From an uncultured Eubacteriaceae bacterium (GTDB lineage: Bacteria > Bacillota > Clostridia > Lachnospirales > CAG-274): a DNA stretch of 34,307 nt. Numbering within the stretch: position 1 is the stretch's first letter; every line of letters begins with the position of its first letter. Shown piece after piece: positions 1 to 8,144 of this stretch. The notes beneath the pieces were generated by a model. It was not told where the DNA came from. It ran no database searches and saw only the letters and a program-made list of their open reading frames with translations. The position numbers and the translations under genes were made by a program. The stretch is from NCBI GenBank assembly GCA_947086655.1, contig CAMTZM010000026.1:1-34307 (forward strand), in the 5' to 3' direction.

Positions 1-71
1 AAAATTTTTCTAGATCTATTTCGGGGATAAATAAATTTTCGTGCGTTTGTCCTGAGTAAGACATGCCTTAC

Positions 72-100
72 TTGAATTGTTCAAAATTAAATGCTATACT
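72..100 (+). promoter_or_regulatory. Promoter of the leader/CD3324-like transcript
   Basis: TTGAAT at 72-77 and TATACT at 95-100 are separated by 17 bp, a good sigma-A match. It lies about 35 nt upstream of the leader peptide start at 137 and would transcribe the attenuator and the gene at 281. Confidence 0.6.
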
Positions 101-136
101 TTTATAGGAACAAAATAACTATGGTGGTGAAAACTT

Positions 137-193
137 ATGTGTATCAACAAGAAAAAGAAAAACAAAGTTTTGCTCCATGCAAAGCCAGTATAA
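137..193 (+). CDS. Leader peptide, ribosome-protection tet-gene type
   Basis: An 18-codon ORF starts at ATG 137, with GGTGGTGA at 124-131 as ribosome binding site. The peptide reads MCINKKKKNKVLLHAKPV. The lysine run and the KVLLHAKP ending resemble, from memory, the short leader peptides ahead of tet(M)/tet(W)-class genes, where translation state decides whether transcription passes a terminator. The stop codon lies between the two arms of the hairpin at 173-210. That is the arrangement expected of translation-controlled attenuation. No tet gene follows; the next gene is the CD3324-like gene at 281. The match to tet leaders is remembered, not computed. Confidence 0.55.
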   Translation: MCINKKKKNKVLLHAKPV

Positions 194-245
194 GCGACAT
201 TTGCATGGAGTAATTTTTGGTCGCTAAATAAATATTGCTGGCTTT
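173..245 (+). promoter_or_regulatory. Attenuator with alternative hairpins
   Basis: Three inverted repeats overlap. CTCCATGCAAA at 173-183 pairs perfectly with 200-210 and is followed by a T-rich stretch at 214-218. AGCGAC at 193-198 pairs with GTCGCT at 220-225. AAAGCCAG at 181-188 pairs with CTGGCTTT at 238-245. They share bases, so they cannot all form at once: a terminator/antiterminator switch. Ribosomes on the leader ORF would cover the first arm. The layout matches the regulatory region of ribosome-protection tetracycline-resistance genes; the response to an antibiotic is inferred. Confidence 0.6.
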
Positions 246-280
246 GCTGCTTGAATTTATCAATCAAGGAGGAAGCCTAC

Positions 281-544
281 ATGAAATATATCAATGCAAA
301 TGTAATTCTCCCAGATGTGTTGGTAGAGGAACTGCAAAAGTACGTTCAGGCAGGATATATCTATATTCCTGCAAAGGACAAACAGCATAAATCTTGGGGT
401 GAATTGTCTGGCTATCGGAAAGAATTGAAAGAACGCAATGAAATCATCATTACAGAATACTATAACGGTATCTCTCTTGAGGAACTTGCGAACAAGTACT
501 GCCTTTCCATATATGCCATAAGGAAAATAATATATCAAAAATAA
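281..544 (+). CDS. CD3324 family small protein (Mor-like HTH)
   Basis: This is an 87-residue protein. ATG 281 is chosen because AAGGAGG at 267-273 sits just ahead of it; a TTG at 251 in the same frame lacks such a site. The N-terminus (MKYINANVILPDVLVEELQKY) and the C-terminal part with LEELANKYCLSIYAIRKII look like the CD3324-type family, whose end is a short Mor/resolvase-like helix-turn-helix. Members are small putative DNA-binding proteins in Clostridia, often near mobile elements. It is read through the tet-type attenuator and ends at its own terminator (552-580), so it is a one-gene unit. Target unknown. Confidence 0.7.
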   Translation: MKYINANVILPDVLVEELQKYVQAGYIYIPAKDKQHKSWGELSGYRKELKERNEIIITEYYNGISLEELANKYCLSIYAIRKIIYQK

Positions 545-551
545 GTATTAA

Positions 552-580
552 GGGCTGCCAAAAAAAGGCGGCTCTTTTTT
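552..580 (+). terminator. Rho-independent terminator after CD3324-like gene
   Basis: GGGCTGCC at 552-559 pairs with GGCGGCTC at 567-574, with two G-U pairs and a seven-A loop, followed by six T. It starts 7 nt after the stop codon. Confidence 0.85.
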
Positions 581-674
581 ATACTGTTTATCTCTGCATT
601 ATTTAGTATATTGAAAAACGCTTTAAATATAAATAAAATTATAATATAACTATTTCAGAAAGTAGGATGATAAA

Positions 675-1319
675 ATGGCAAATTCAAAAATTGTGTATCC
701 GAGGACAGGTGACATACAAACTGTTTATCTAAAAAATGTGATTACCCGTTCTAATATAAAAGTCGGTAATTATACAATATATAATGATTTTGTAAATGAC
801 CCTAAAAAATTTGAGAAGAATAATGTATTGTATCAGTATCCAATCAATCATGATAAACTCATCATAGGAAAGTTTTGTTCAATCGCTTGCGGAGCAAAAT
901 TTATTTTCAACAGCGCAAATCATACAATGGAATCTCTATCTACCTATCCTTTCCCTTTGTTTTTTGAAGAATGGAAACTTGAAAAGAGTAATATTACACA
1001 GAGTTGGGATAACAAGGGAGATATTATTATTGGTAATGATGTGTGGATTGGCTATGATGCTGTTATTCTTGCGGGTGTTACAGTTGGCAATGGAGCAGTC
1101 ATAGGCGCTCGTGCTGTTGTCACAAAAGATGTTACACCATATACAATTGTAGGAGGTATTCCTGCAAAACCTCTAAAAAAGCGTTTTGCAGATGAAACAA
1201 TTGCTAAGCTAATTAAATTAAAATGGTGGAATTGGTCAGAGAAAAAGATAAAAGAAAATCTGTGGGCAATCAAGTCTGGCAACATTGAAACATTAAAATT
1301 GTATGGAGGTGAAACATGA
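675..1319 (+). CDS. Vat/CatB-type xenobiotic O-acetyltransferase
   Basis: This 214-residue left-handed beta-helix acetyltransferase belongs to the xenobiotic class that acetylates streptogramin A (Vat) or chloramphenicol (CatB) with acetyl-CoA. Family marks visible: DKLIIGKFCSI at residues 60-70, the loop NSANHTMES carrying the catalytic-type histidine (H83), hexapeptide repeats at about 113-155 (IIIGNDVWIG onward), IVGGIPAK and the KWWNW motif near the C-terminus. Length is typical. The NxANHxM loop and YPRTGDIQTVYLKN start look closer to Vat than CatB. The stop overlaps the start of the hydrolase gene (ATGA). Resistance to a drug is likely by family, but the substrate cannot be read from sequence. 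Confidence 0.85.
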   Translation: MANSKIVYPRTGDIQTVYLKNVITRSNIKVGNYTIYNDFVNDPKKFEKNNVLYQYPINHDKLIIGKFCSIACGAKFIFNSANHTMESLSTYPFPLFFEEWKLEKSNITQSWDNKGDIIIGNDVWIGYDAVILAGVTVGNGAVIGARAVVTKDVTPYTIVGGIPAKPLKKRFADETIAKLIKLKWWNWSEKKIKENLWAIKSGNIETLKLYGGET

Positions 1320-2056
1320 TTATTCTAAAGAAAGAATTTAATATTAATACTATTCCTGCTATTGTTTGGGGCAATACATCAAAAAAACTTTATTTATATA
1401 TCCATGGTAAAGACGGCAATAAGGAAGAAGCGAATTATATTTCTGAAGTTGTTTTAAAATATAACTATCAAGTATTAAGTATAGATTTGCCTGAACATGG
1501 TGACAGAAAAGGAGAAACAAACTCTTTTAACCCGTGGCATATTGTGCCAGAATTAACCTCTGTTATGTTATTTGCTAAAAATCATTGGGAAAATATTTCT
1601 TTATTTGCAAACAGCATAGGAGTATGGTTTAGTATGCTTTGTTTTAGCAATGAGCGATTGAATCAATGTCTATTTGTTTCCCCTGTTCTTGATATGAAAC
1701 AACTTATGCTAAAAATGTTAAATCTGACACATGTTTCAGAAATGCAGTTGAAACAGGAGCGTTTTATTAAAACTTCTTCTGGTCAAATATTATCTTGGGA
1801 CTATTGGGAATATGTGCAAAAGCATCCCATTGAATCATGGAACATACCGACAAAGATTTTATATGGAGAAAAAGATGTACTAATTAATTATAATACAGTA
1901 AAACAATTTGCTGATAAATTTAACTGTAATCTTACTGTTATGGCAAATGGAGAACATTGGTTTCATACAGATGAACAGTTGACTTTTATGAGTAATTGGC
2001 TGAAACTAAATGTTAATAAAAAAAATTATATAAGAGAAATAAATAGAATGTTTTGA
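1316..2056 (+). CDS. Alpha/beta hydrolase
   Basis: This 246-residue soluble alpha/beta hydrolase shows YIHGKDG at 28-34 (oxyanion-hole HG), a nucleophile elbow ANSIG around S100 (first glycine of GxSxG replaced by alanine), the acid in GEKDVL (D187) and a histidine in GEHWFH (H214 or H217). The start ATG overlaps the stop of the acetyltransferase gene, with GGAGGTGA just ahead, so the two are translationally coupled. The pairing suggests a shared task, such as deacylating or hydrolysing a related compound; that is inference. Substrate unknown. Confidence 0.8.
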   Translation: MIILKKEFNINTIPAIVWGNTSKKLYLYIHGKDGNKEEANYISEVVLKYNYQVLSIDLPEHGDRKGETNSFNPWHIVPELTSVMLFAKNHWENISLFANSIGVWFSMLCFSNERLNQCLFVSPVLDMKQLMLKMLNLTHVSEMQLKQERFIKTSSGQILSWDYWEYVQKHPIESWNIPTKILYGEKDVLINYNTVKQFADKFNCNLTVMANGEHWFHTDEQLTFMSNWLKLNVNKKNYIREINRMF

Positions 2057-2069
2057 TATGTATTTTAAT

Positions 2070-2104
2070 TGCCCATCAAATAAAGAAACAATATTTGATG
2101 GGCA
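2070..2104. terminator. Hairpin after the hydrolase gene
   Basis: A perfect 13-bp stem (TGCCCATCAAATA at 2070-2082 with 2092-2104) and a 9-nt loop lie 14 nt after the hydrolase stop. No U-run follows on either strand, so it may act as a 3' end stabiliser or an imperfect terminator. Confidence 0.6.
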
Positions 2105-2599
2105 GTATTGTCATGCTTTAATGCAATTTATCTTATAAATCTGTTTTAGATTTGGAGGGACTTTTTGTATATGATACTATTTACTATTTGATAATCTGTC
2201 AAAAAAATCTCATGTTATTTTATAGATATTTATACTTATGATATAAACATTTTAGTTATATATATTAAGAAATAATTGTGACTGTATGAAAATTTGTTTC
2301 CAAACCGGTTTTGCAGAAAGTATTCCAAAATAAATGTATACCTGAAAACCGTTAACAACAATTATCCCCTATGGCTATAAGAAGAATGAAATTAAACCCG
2401 TGAGTAATGAACGTTTTACGATAATGTTGCCAAATTATCATGAGTAGCTAAAATTGTTAAAATAAGCTCTCTTACAATTGAAAACTAATATTGAAACACA
2501 AAATAACAAAACGGAAAACGTATTAGTGTTTATTGTAAATGTTAAACAATATATGGAAGACAAAGCGTTTACACCTACTGCACTTGTATTACATTTTTA
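2105..2599. other. Gap between hydrolase and larB; possible decayed coding remnants
   Basis: About 500 nt without an intact gene. The only trace seen is the protein-like stretch at 2346-2447 and an open stretch after it on the plus strand that reaches the end of larB. No clear promoter, terminator or repeat was recognised. Confidence 0.4.
2346..2447 (+). pseudogene. Possible remnant of an AlbA_2/RecG-like regulator C-terminus
   Basis: Between two in-frame stops the plus strand encodes a piece ending NERFTIMLPNYHE. This resembles the ...RFTIxLPNxxY ending of clostridial AlbA_2-domain (RecG-like) putative transcription regulators. No start, no preceding domain and an in-frame stop after it. 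The similarity is from memory and short, so the call is weak. Confidence 0.22.
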
Positions 2600-3352
2600 T
2601 CATTCTCCTATATGATTTATCATACTTGCCGTATATCCTGCACCGAAACCGTTATCAATGTTTACAACCGTGACTCCGCTTGCACAGGAATTAAGCATTG
2701 ATAACAGAGCCGATACGCCGCCGAAAGAAGCCCCATATCCAACACTTGTTGGGACGGCAATAACGGGACAATCAGCCATACCTCCTATGACGCTTGCTAA
2801 AGCGCCCTCCATTCCGGCAACAGCAATAATTACTTTTGCTTTCATAATATCTTCGGTATGAGCCAAAAGCCTATGTATTCCAGCAACGCCAACATCATAA
2901 AGCCGAACAACTTTATTTCCAAGTGTTTCTGCTGTAAGTGCCGCTTCTTCTGCAACAGGCATATCGCTTGTACCTCCGGTTGCAACTACTATTGTTCCCT
3001 TAGTATTGGTTTTCGGAAACTCACCAACAACGCCAATATTTCCTATTTCAAAATATTTTATATCAATAAAATCTTTTACAATATCAGCTTTTTCCTTTGA
3101 AAGTCTTGTAATAAGTATTGTTTTCTGCCCTTTATCATAAAGAATCTTTACAATTTCAGCAATCTGTTCTCCCGTTTTTCCAGCTCCATAAATCACCTCG
3201 CCAATGCCTTGACGAATTTCTCTATGAGTATCAATTTTTGCAAATCCTAAATTCTCAAATGGCTGATTTTTAAATTTGAGTATTGCTGTATCTATATCAA
3301 TACTTCCGTCAGCAACCTGTTTCAAAATATTTTTAAGTTCATTCAGTTCCAT
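2600..3352 (-). CDS. larB: Nickel-pincer cofactor biosynthesis protein LarB
   Basis: LarB (250 residues) carboxylates and hydrolyses nicotinic acid adenine dinucleotide, the first step in making the nickel-pincer nucleotide cofactor of lactate racemase-type enzymes. The C-terminal half (about 115-250) is the PurE-like AIR-carboxylase fold: VVATGGTSDMPVAEEA, the glycine-rich VAGMEGALASVIGGM and VIAVPTSVGYGASFGG. The N-terminal region has LGFAKIDTHREIRQGIGEVIYGAGKT, typical of LarB. The start is preceded by GGAGG on the minus strand. No larC, larE or larA lies in this window. It sits 161 nt downstream of the Tet-like GTPase on the same strand and may share its transcript. Confidence 0.92.
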   Translation of the reverse strand: MELNELKNILKQVADGSIDIDTAILKFKNQPFENLGFAKIDTHREIRQGIGEVIYGAGKTGEQIAEIVKILYDKGQKTILITRLSKEKADIVKDFIDIKYFEIGNIGVVGEFPKTNTKGTIVVATGGTSDMPVAEEAALTAETLGNKVVRLYDVGVAGIHRLLAHTEDIMKAKVIIAVAGMEGALASVIGGMADCPVIAVPTSVGYGASFGGVSALLSMLNSCASGVTVVNIDNGFGAGYTASMINHIGE

Positions 3353-3513
3353 AAAAATCCTCCCGCAAATTTAAAATTTTATTCATATTTTCTATTTTTT
3401 CTAAATTTTTTTGAATATTTGATTATAAAATGCAGCTTTATAAGTTTACCAAATAGAATTTATAAAATTTTAAAGAAACTTTCTTTTTAATTCTTATGTT
3501 TACATAAAACGTT

Positions 3514-5454
3514 TCATTTTTTCAACGTATGTGCATAATTATCAACTTCATCCCAGTTTACAATAAATCCGGCGCCTTTTTTGCAAAATACCGAACAAGA
3601 TGTATTTTCCTTATCAGAGCCTTTGTCGTATGCGGTTTCTTTTATTATCTTATCACTTATCTCACATTCTTCATATCCGTCTAAAACTATGCTTATACTG
3701 CCAGTTCCCTTTGTAAAGGCAAGAAGTGTGCTGTTGTAGTCAAACATTGTTTCCACAGGACATTTTCCACGAATTATAGTGATATTTCCTTTTTGTTCAG
3801 GCGTTTCAAAATTCCCTCTCATTTTTTGAATATCGGATAATATTCTTCCTGTATAATTGTTTTCAACTATTATTTCATATTTGTAAAATGGTTCAAGAAG
3901 TATATTTTCGGCTCTTTCAAGTCCTTGACGTATTGCTCTGTATGTTGCCTCTCTGAAATCACCGCCTTCGGTGTGTTTCAGATGGGATATTCCATCATTT
4001 AATATAACTTTTATATCGGTAATAGGAAATCCTGTTAGAACACCTCTATGTTTCTTTTCAAAAACATGTGTTTTTACTAAATTCTGATAGTTTAAAGCAA
4101 GTCGGTCAATATGACATCTGCTTTCAAACTCAATACCTTTTCCACGTTCATTTTCTTCTAATATTAATTGAACTTCCGCATAATGGCAAAGAGGTTCATA
4201 ATGACCTATACCCATTACACTGCCTCTAATTGTTTCCCGATACTGTACAGCCGGTTTTCCAAAATTTACTTTAAAGTTAAATCTTCTTTCAAGCATTTCA
4301 TCCAAAATTTCAAGCTGTATTTTACCCATAGCATTTATAAGTATTTCATCAGTATCCTTGCGATATTCCACATTTAAAGAAGGTTCCTCCGATTCTATGA
4401 TTTTAAGTATTTTCATGCACTTGCTTGTATCTTCAATTGTTTCAATTTTAACTTGAACTGCGCTGTTTATATAATACTTTCCTATACCTGTTTCATTTTC
4501 TATACCAAATTGCAATATATCACCACAAACAGCACTTTTAATACCTGTTACAGCAAAAAGCTCTCCATTGTTTGCTGTATTTGCATTCTGATACTTTTCA
4601 CCATTGTAATATCGAATTTCATTTATTTTTTCTCTTAAATCATTTTTAAAACGAAATTCGTCCTTAACTTTTACATTTCCTCCCAAAGCTTTCATAAACG
4701 TAATTTTATTTCCCTTTTCATCATGGCGTATTTTATAAACTTTACCGCAAAAAGCATTATTACTCTTATCCTCTGTAAACGTCAGTCTATCGAAAGTTTC
4801 TATAAATTCATTGATACCAATATCATTTAACGCTGAACCTGCCATTACAGGAAAACATTGTCTTTTTTTAATAAGTTTCTTTAATGTATTTTCGCAATCC
4901 ATATTTGTTACATTTCCATATAAATACTTATTTAAAAATTCCTCATCACGTTCCGCAATAAATTCTTTTTCATCTTCATCATTAGTGTTTCCTATCTCTA
5001 TTATATCTTCTGTCAACCTTTTTTTTATTTCAGAAACAACATTTTTAATATTAAAATTAGGCATATCACTCTTATTTATGAAAAAAAATAGAGGAATATT
5101 ATAATTCTCCATTATTTTAAAAATAGTTAAACTATGTGCCTGGACACCGCTGCTGCCATCTATTATAACTATTCCATAATCAAGTATAGAAACTGCACGT
5201 TCCATTTCAGCAGAAAAATCAATATGTCCCGGTGTATCTACAAGAAAATATCTGTTATTTCCAATAGTAAATTCTGCTTGAGCAGCAAATATTGTTATTC
5301 CTCTTTTCATTTCTGTTTCATCTCTGTCAAGGTAAGATGTTCCGTAGTCTACACGTCCTATACTTCTAATACTATTATATTTGTAAAGCAGCTGTTCAGA
5401 AAATGTTGTTTTTCCCGCATCAACATGTGCCATTATTCCTATTACTTTGTTCAT
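3514..5454 (-). CDS. Tet-like (EF-G family) translation factor GTPase
   Basis: This 646-residue protein has the EF-G/Tet(M) architecture. GTPase motifs: AHVDAGKTT (9-17), RGITI (51-55), DTPGH (73-77), NKSD (127-130) and GSAL. Domains II, III-like, IV and V follow (LEPFYKYEI in domain V). In Tet(M)/Tet(O), a domain IV loop with SPVST removes tetracycline from the ribosome. Here residues about 489-500 read ISHLKHTEGGDF instead. The C-terminus ends in a Cys-containing tail with KKGAGFIVNWDEV, unlike the Tet(M) final helix. So it is a relative of ribosome protection proteins, but tetracycline resistance is doubtful. The ribosome binding site is AGGAAG. Upstream EFR1 and downstream larB run the same way. 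Confidence 0.8.
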   Translation of the reverse strand: MNKVIGIMAHVDAGKTTFSEQLLYKYNSIRSIGRVDYGTSYLDRDETEMKRGITIFAAQAEFTIGNNRYFLVDTPGHIDFSAEMERAVSILDYGIVIIDGSSGVQAHSLTIFKIMENYNIPLFFFINKSDMPNFNIKNVVSEIKKRLTEDIIEIGNTNDEDEKEFIAERDEEFLNKYLYGNVTNMDCENTLKKLIKKRQCFPVMAGSALNDIGINEFIETFDRLTFTEDKSNNAFCGKVYKIRHDEKGNKITFMKALGGNVKVKDEFRFKNDLREKINEIRYYNGEKYQNANTANNGELFAVTGIKSAVCGDILQFGIENETGIGKYYINSAVQVKIETIEDTSKCMKILKIIESEEPSLNVEYRKDTDEILINAMGKIQLEILDEMLERRFNFKVNFGKPAVQYRETIRGSVMGIGHYEPLCHYAEVQLILEENERGKGIEFESRCHIDRLALNYQNLVKTHVFEKKHRGVLTGFPITDIKVILNDGISHLKHTEGGDFREATYRAIRQGLERAENILLEPFYKYEIIVENNYTGRILSDIQKMRGNFETPEQKGNITIIRGKCPVETMFDYNSTLLAFTKGTGSISIVLDGYEECEISDKIIKETAYDKGSDKENTSCSVFCKKGAGFIVNWDEVDNYAHTLKK

Positions 5455-5574
5455 GTTTTCACTTCCTGTTAATTTATTTCATAATTCTTTTTATTTTCTG
5501 CATAGTCTTTACATTATTTAACATATTAAATAAAATACACTCATTTTGTATTAAAGATTATTTGCACTTATTGT

Positions 5575-6333
5575 TTAAATAAACAATTCGTTTTTCCTAT
5601 CATTTATACATACCTTCTTAAGCATATCAGAAATGCTTTTGACTGCTGTTTCTTTTATTTTTTTTGCAGACTGCGGGCAAACAGCAACACACCGCATACA
5701 AGATATACACTTTTCTGTATCAATCTTTTCACTATTTATTTTGTCTATTGCTTCCGTTGGACAAAGCTTAGCACATTTTCCACAATTTATGCAAAGCTTT
5801 GAAGTTTCGAGAATAAAATTTCCTTTTCGATTATTTTTATATGGTCTATTAGCTGAAATTATAGGCGTATTTTGTGTAGTTTGTATATTTTCCTTTATTT
5901 TATCTGCAAATTTTCTAAGTTCTTCTTCATCCTTTAAATTAGGTCTGCCTGCGGCAATTTCTCTGATAATAGAATGCTCTGCAACAGCTGATATAGCTGC
6001 AATAACATTAAAATTACATTTCTGAGACTCATCATACATTTCATTAAGAGTATCTTCATAATCTCTATTTCCATATACACATATAATAATTGCCGCTGCC
6101 GAATTTCCTTTTATCTGGTTTAATCTACGGATAGCAATTTGCGGTGCACGACCTCCATAAGATGGCATAGCAATAATTGCTATATCATTTTTCTCTATAT
6201 TAACATTTGAAAAATCAAATTTCGCATCAGTTAAATCTACATATTCAATATTATCGGATAATTCTTTTGCAATAATATCTGCTGCTTTTTTTGTTCCGCC
6301 AGTAGGACTGAATACAATATTTTTTATACTCAT
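5575..6333 (-). CDS. EFR1 family flavodoxin-ferredoxin protein
   Basis: This 252-residue two-domain redox protein has an N-terminal flavodoxin-like part (residues 1-150, FMN-phosphate loop SPTGGT at 9-14, AMPSYGGRAP at 55-64). The C-terminal part is a 2[4Fe-4S] ferredoxin with cysteines at 181, 184, 187 and 191 and again at 209, 212, 215 and 219, each run ending in Pro. This is the EFR1 architecture of anaerobic Firmicutes, an electron carrier whose partners are mostly unknown. The start has GAGGTG ahead of it. It is first in a same-strand row with the translation GTPase (120-nt gap) and larB, and diverges from the XRE-PurM gene. Confidence 0.88.
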   Translation of the reverse strand: MSIKNIVFSPTGGTKKAADIIAKELSDNIEYVDLTDAKFDFSNVNIEKNDIAIIAMPSYGGRAPQIAIRRLNQIKGNSAAAIIICVYGNRDYEDTLNEMYDESQKCNFNVIAAISAVAEHSIIREIAAGRPNLKDEEELRKFADKIKENIQTTQNTPIISANRPYKNNRKGNFILETSKLCINCGKCAKLCPTEAIDKINSEKIDTEKCISCMRCVAVCPQSAKKIKETAVKSISDMLKKVCINDRKNELFI

Positions 6334-6793
6334 AATATCACCTCAACTAAATTGTATTTATATATATTTTCTTAAAAAATCAATTCTTTATCTGCTTAGA
6401 AATTGTATTATATAAACATTAGATTTTTTGCAATAAGTTAAATAATATATTTTTTAGGTATTTCTAAATATTTTGAAATTTTATCTATTTATAAATTATC
6501 CTTTAACATATTATTACTTACAGTATTACATAAATTAATTATTTTTTCAACTTTTTTTCAGTATAATTGCTGTACTTATTACTGGATTATTCCCATGTTA
6601 ATGTTACTATAAAATATTGATAAGTTTGTTTATCAAAATTATTTTGTAAAATTAATTTATAAATATAATTTTTACAGTCTATAATAATAAAATCTTCTTT
6701 TTTTATTAACTTAATTACGCTTTTAAATCAGTTAACAAGATTATGAGTAATAAGCCTTTATAATTGAGTTTTAACTTATATCTCAATATTTCG
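6334..6793. other. Long AT-rich divergent intergenic region
   Basis: About 460 nt of very AT-rich sequence between EFR1 and the XRE-PurM promoter. No coding remnant was recognised. ATTGAG at 6763-6768 and CTCAAT at 6782-6787 form a loose dyad just upstream of the XRE-PurM promoter. The rest shows nothing definite. Confidence 0.5.
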
Positions 6794-6824
6794 TTGATTG
6801 TTAATATATTTATCATATGATAAA
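6794..6824 (+). promoter_or_regulatory. Promoter with palindromic operator for the XRE-PurM gene
   Basis: TTGATT at 6794-6799 and TATGAT at 6816-6821 are 16 bp apart. A perfect 16-bp palindrome, TTTATCATATGATAAA at 6809-6824, covers the -10 box. A symmetric site over the -10 ahead of a helix-turn-helix gene suggests autoregulation; the binding is inferred. Confidence 0.55.
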
Positions 6825-6884
6825 ATTTTATTAATTTATTCATTCTTTTTTGTTATAAGAAAATATAGTGAAGGGGGAAAAGTA

Positions 6885-8144
6885 ATGCTTGACAGAGAAA
6901 AAGTTGGAAAAGCAATTTCAGAACAGAGAAAAATAAAAGGAATGACTCAAAAACAGCTTGCGGACTCATTGCATGTTTCATATCAGGCAGTTTCAAGATG
7001 GGAACAAGGAATCAGTTTACCATCAGTTGATATAATTTATGATATTGCTCAAGAACTTGAAACTACCATAGATTTTCTGCTGAATGGACTTTCAAATGAA
7101 AGGAAAATTATCAGTTATATGGATACTGGTCTGGACGTAAAAAGACTTCATATGATAAAAGAAAGATTAGGAAATCTTGTAACTGAAAATGATATATTGC
7201 TTCACTCAAGGTATACCGACCCTGTATTTTTTAAATCAGATACTTCAGAAATGGACGACCCTGTATATGTATTTGCAAACCATGTTCCTGGTTCTAAAGA
7301 ACGTTTTTTTATGGAGAATGGATATGATAGGGAGATATGTATTGATTTAGTGTCAAATGCAGCTAATAATTTAATACGATTTGGAGTAAAACCATTGATT
7401 TTACAGGCTAATATTGTTTGCGGAAATAATGATGGAAGTCAAATTCTTATAATGGGAGAAGCTTTCAAAGAAACTTGCAATAATAATGGAATTGTATTTG
7501 CGGGATTTGAAGTAGCGGCTCAAGCAGTAAATTATAATGCAAGCGAATATAAAATAGGGGCTTTGGTTATAGGAGTTGCTGATGAAAAGAAAATAATAAC
7601 AGGAAATAGGATAACAGAGGGTGATATTATTATAGGATTACATACGGATGGAATATCATCAATAAGCTATCCTTTTATAAAAGTAATACTTGAGAGAAGA
7701 CCTGATATATTATACGCAAAAATTAACAAGCATAATGTTTTTATAGAAGAATTAATGAAACCAAATACTTGCTATGTAAATGTAATAAATGAACTTATTG
7801 AACAAAATCTCATACATGGCATTTTTAATATTAGTAATTCATTATTCAATCGGAAGTACTATAATACAATGCCAAATGGTCTTGGCGCAAGTATTTCTAT
7901 TTCAGAAATACCAATTCCTGAACTGTTTAAATATATATATGATTTGAATATGATGGATAAGGAATGCTTTTTAAGGGACTTTTCACTTGGCATTAGCATG
8001 CTTGTAGTAGTACCAAAAGAACAATATGGCAAAGCATTAAAAATCATTGAAAAATATCATAAATGCTATATTATAGGAAAAATAGAAAAAGATAATGACT
8101 ACTCTGATGCAAAAGTGTGGATGGAGGGAACAGCAAAATGGTAA
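6885..8144 (+). CDS. XRE HTH - PurM (AIR synthetase)-like fusion regulator
   Basis: This 419-residue protein starts at ATG 6885 because AAGGGGG lies at 6871-6877. Residues 7-66 are an XRE helix-turn-helix (TQKQLADSLHVSYQAVSRWEQG). Residues about 100-402 align along the whole length of PurM: IDLVSNAANNLIRFGVKP (153-170) against PurM IDLVAMxVNDxLxxGAEP, GFEVAAQAVNY against GGETAEMPxxY, GDIIIGLHTDGIS, IHGIFNIS against VHxIAHITGGG, PNGLGA, FSLGISM. Catalytic features are lost: DGVGTK reads NHVPGSK, the VND aspartate is asparagine, GGETAEMP is not kept and the glycine-rich HITGGG is gone. It is therefore probably a ligand-sensing domain rather than an enzyme. The stop overlaps the start of the first ABC gene, which suggests it controls that exporter. 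Confidence 0.85.
   Translation: MLDREKVGKAISEQRKIKGMTQKQLADSLHVSYQAVSRWEQGISLPSVDIIYDIAQELETTIDFLLNGLSNERKIISYMDTGLDVKRLHMIKERLGNLVTENDILLHSRYTDPVFFKSDTSEMDDPVYVFANHVPGSKERFFMENGYDREICIDLVSNAANNLIRFGVKPLILQANIVCGNNDGSQILIMGEAFKETCNNNGIVFAGFEVAAQAVNYNASEYKIGALVIGVADEKKIITGNRITEGDIIIGLHTDGISSISYPFIKVILERRPDILYAKINKHNVFIEELMKPNTCYVNVINELIEQNLIHGIFNISNSLFNRKYYNTMPNGLGASISISEIPIPELFKYIYDLNMMDKECFLRDFSLGISMLVVVPKEQYGKALKIIEKYHKCYIIGKIEKDNDYSDAKVWMEGTAKW

Noticed and set aside
5474..5524. 16-codon minus-strand ORF (MLNNVKTMQKIKRIMK) just upstream of the Tet-like GTPase, possible leader peptide
   Set aside because: No ribosome binding site, and no terminator/antiterminator hairpins around it.
6885..8144. 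A functional purM gene of purine biosynthesis
   Set aside because: No other pur genes are present, an XRE domain is fused, and the key catalytic and ATP-binding motifs are altered.
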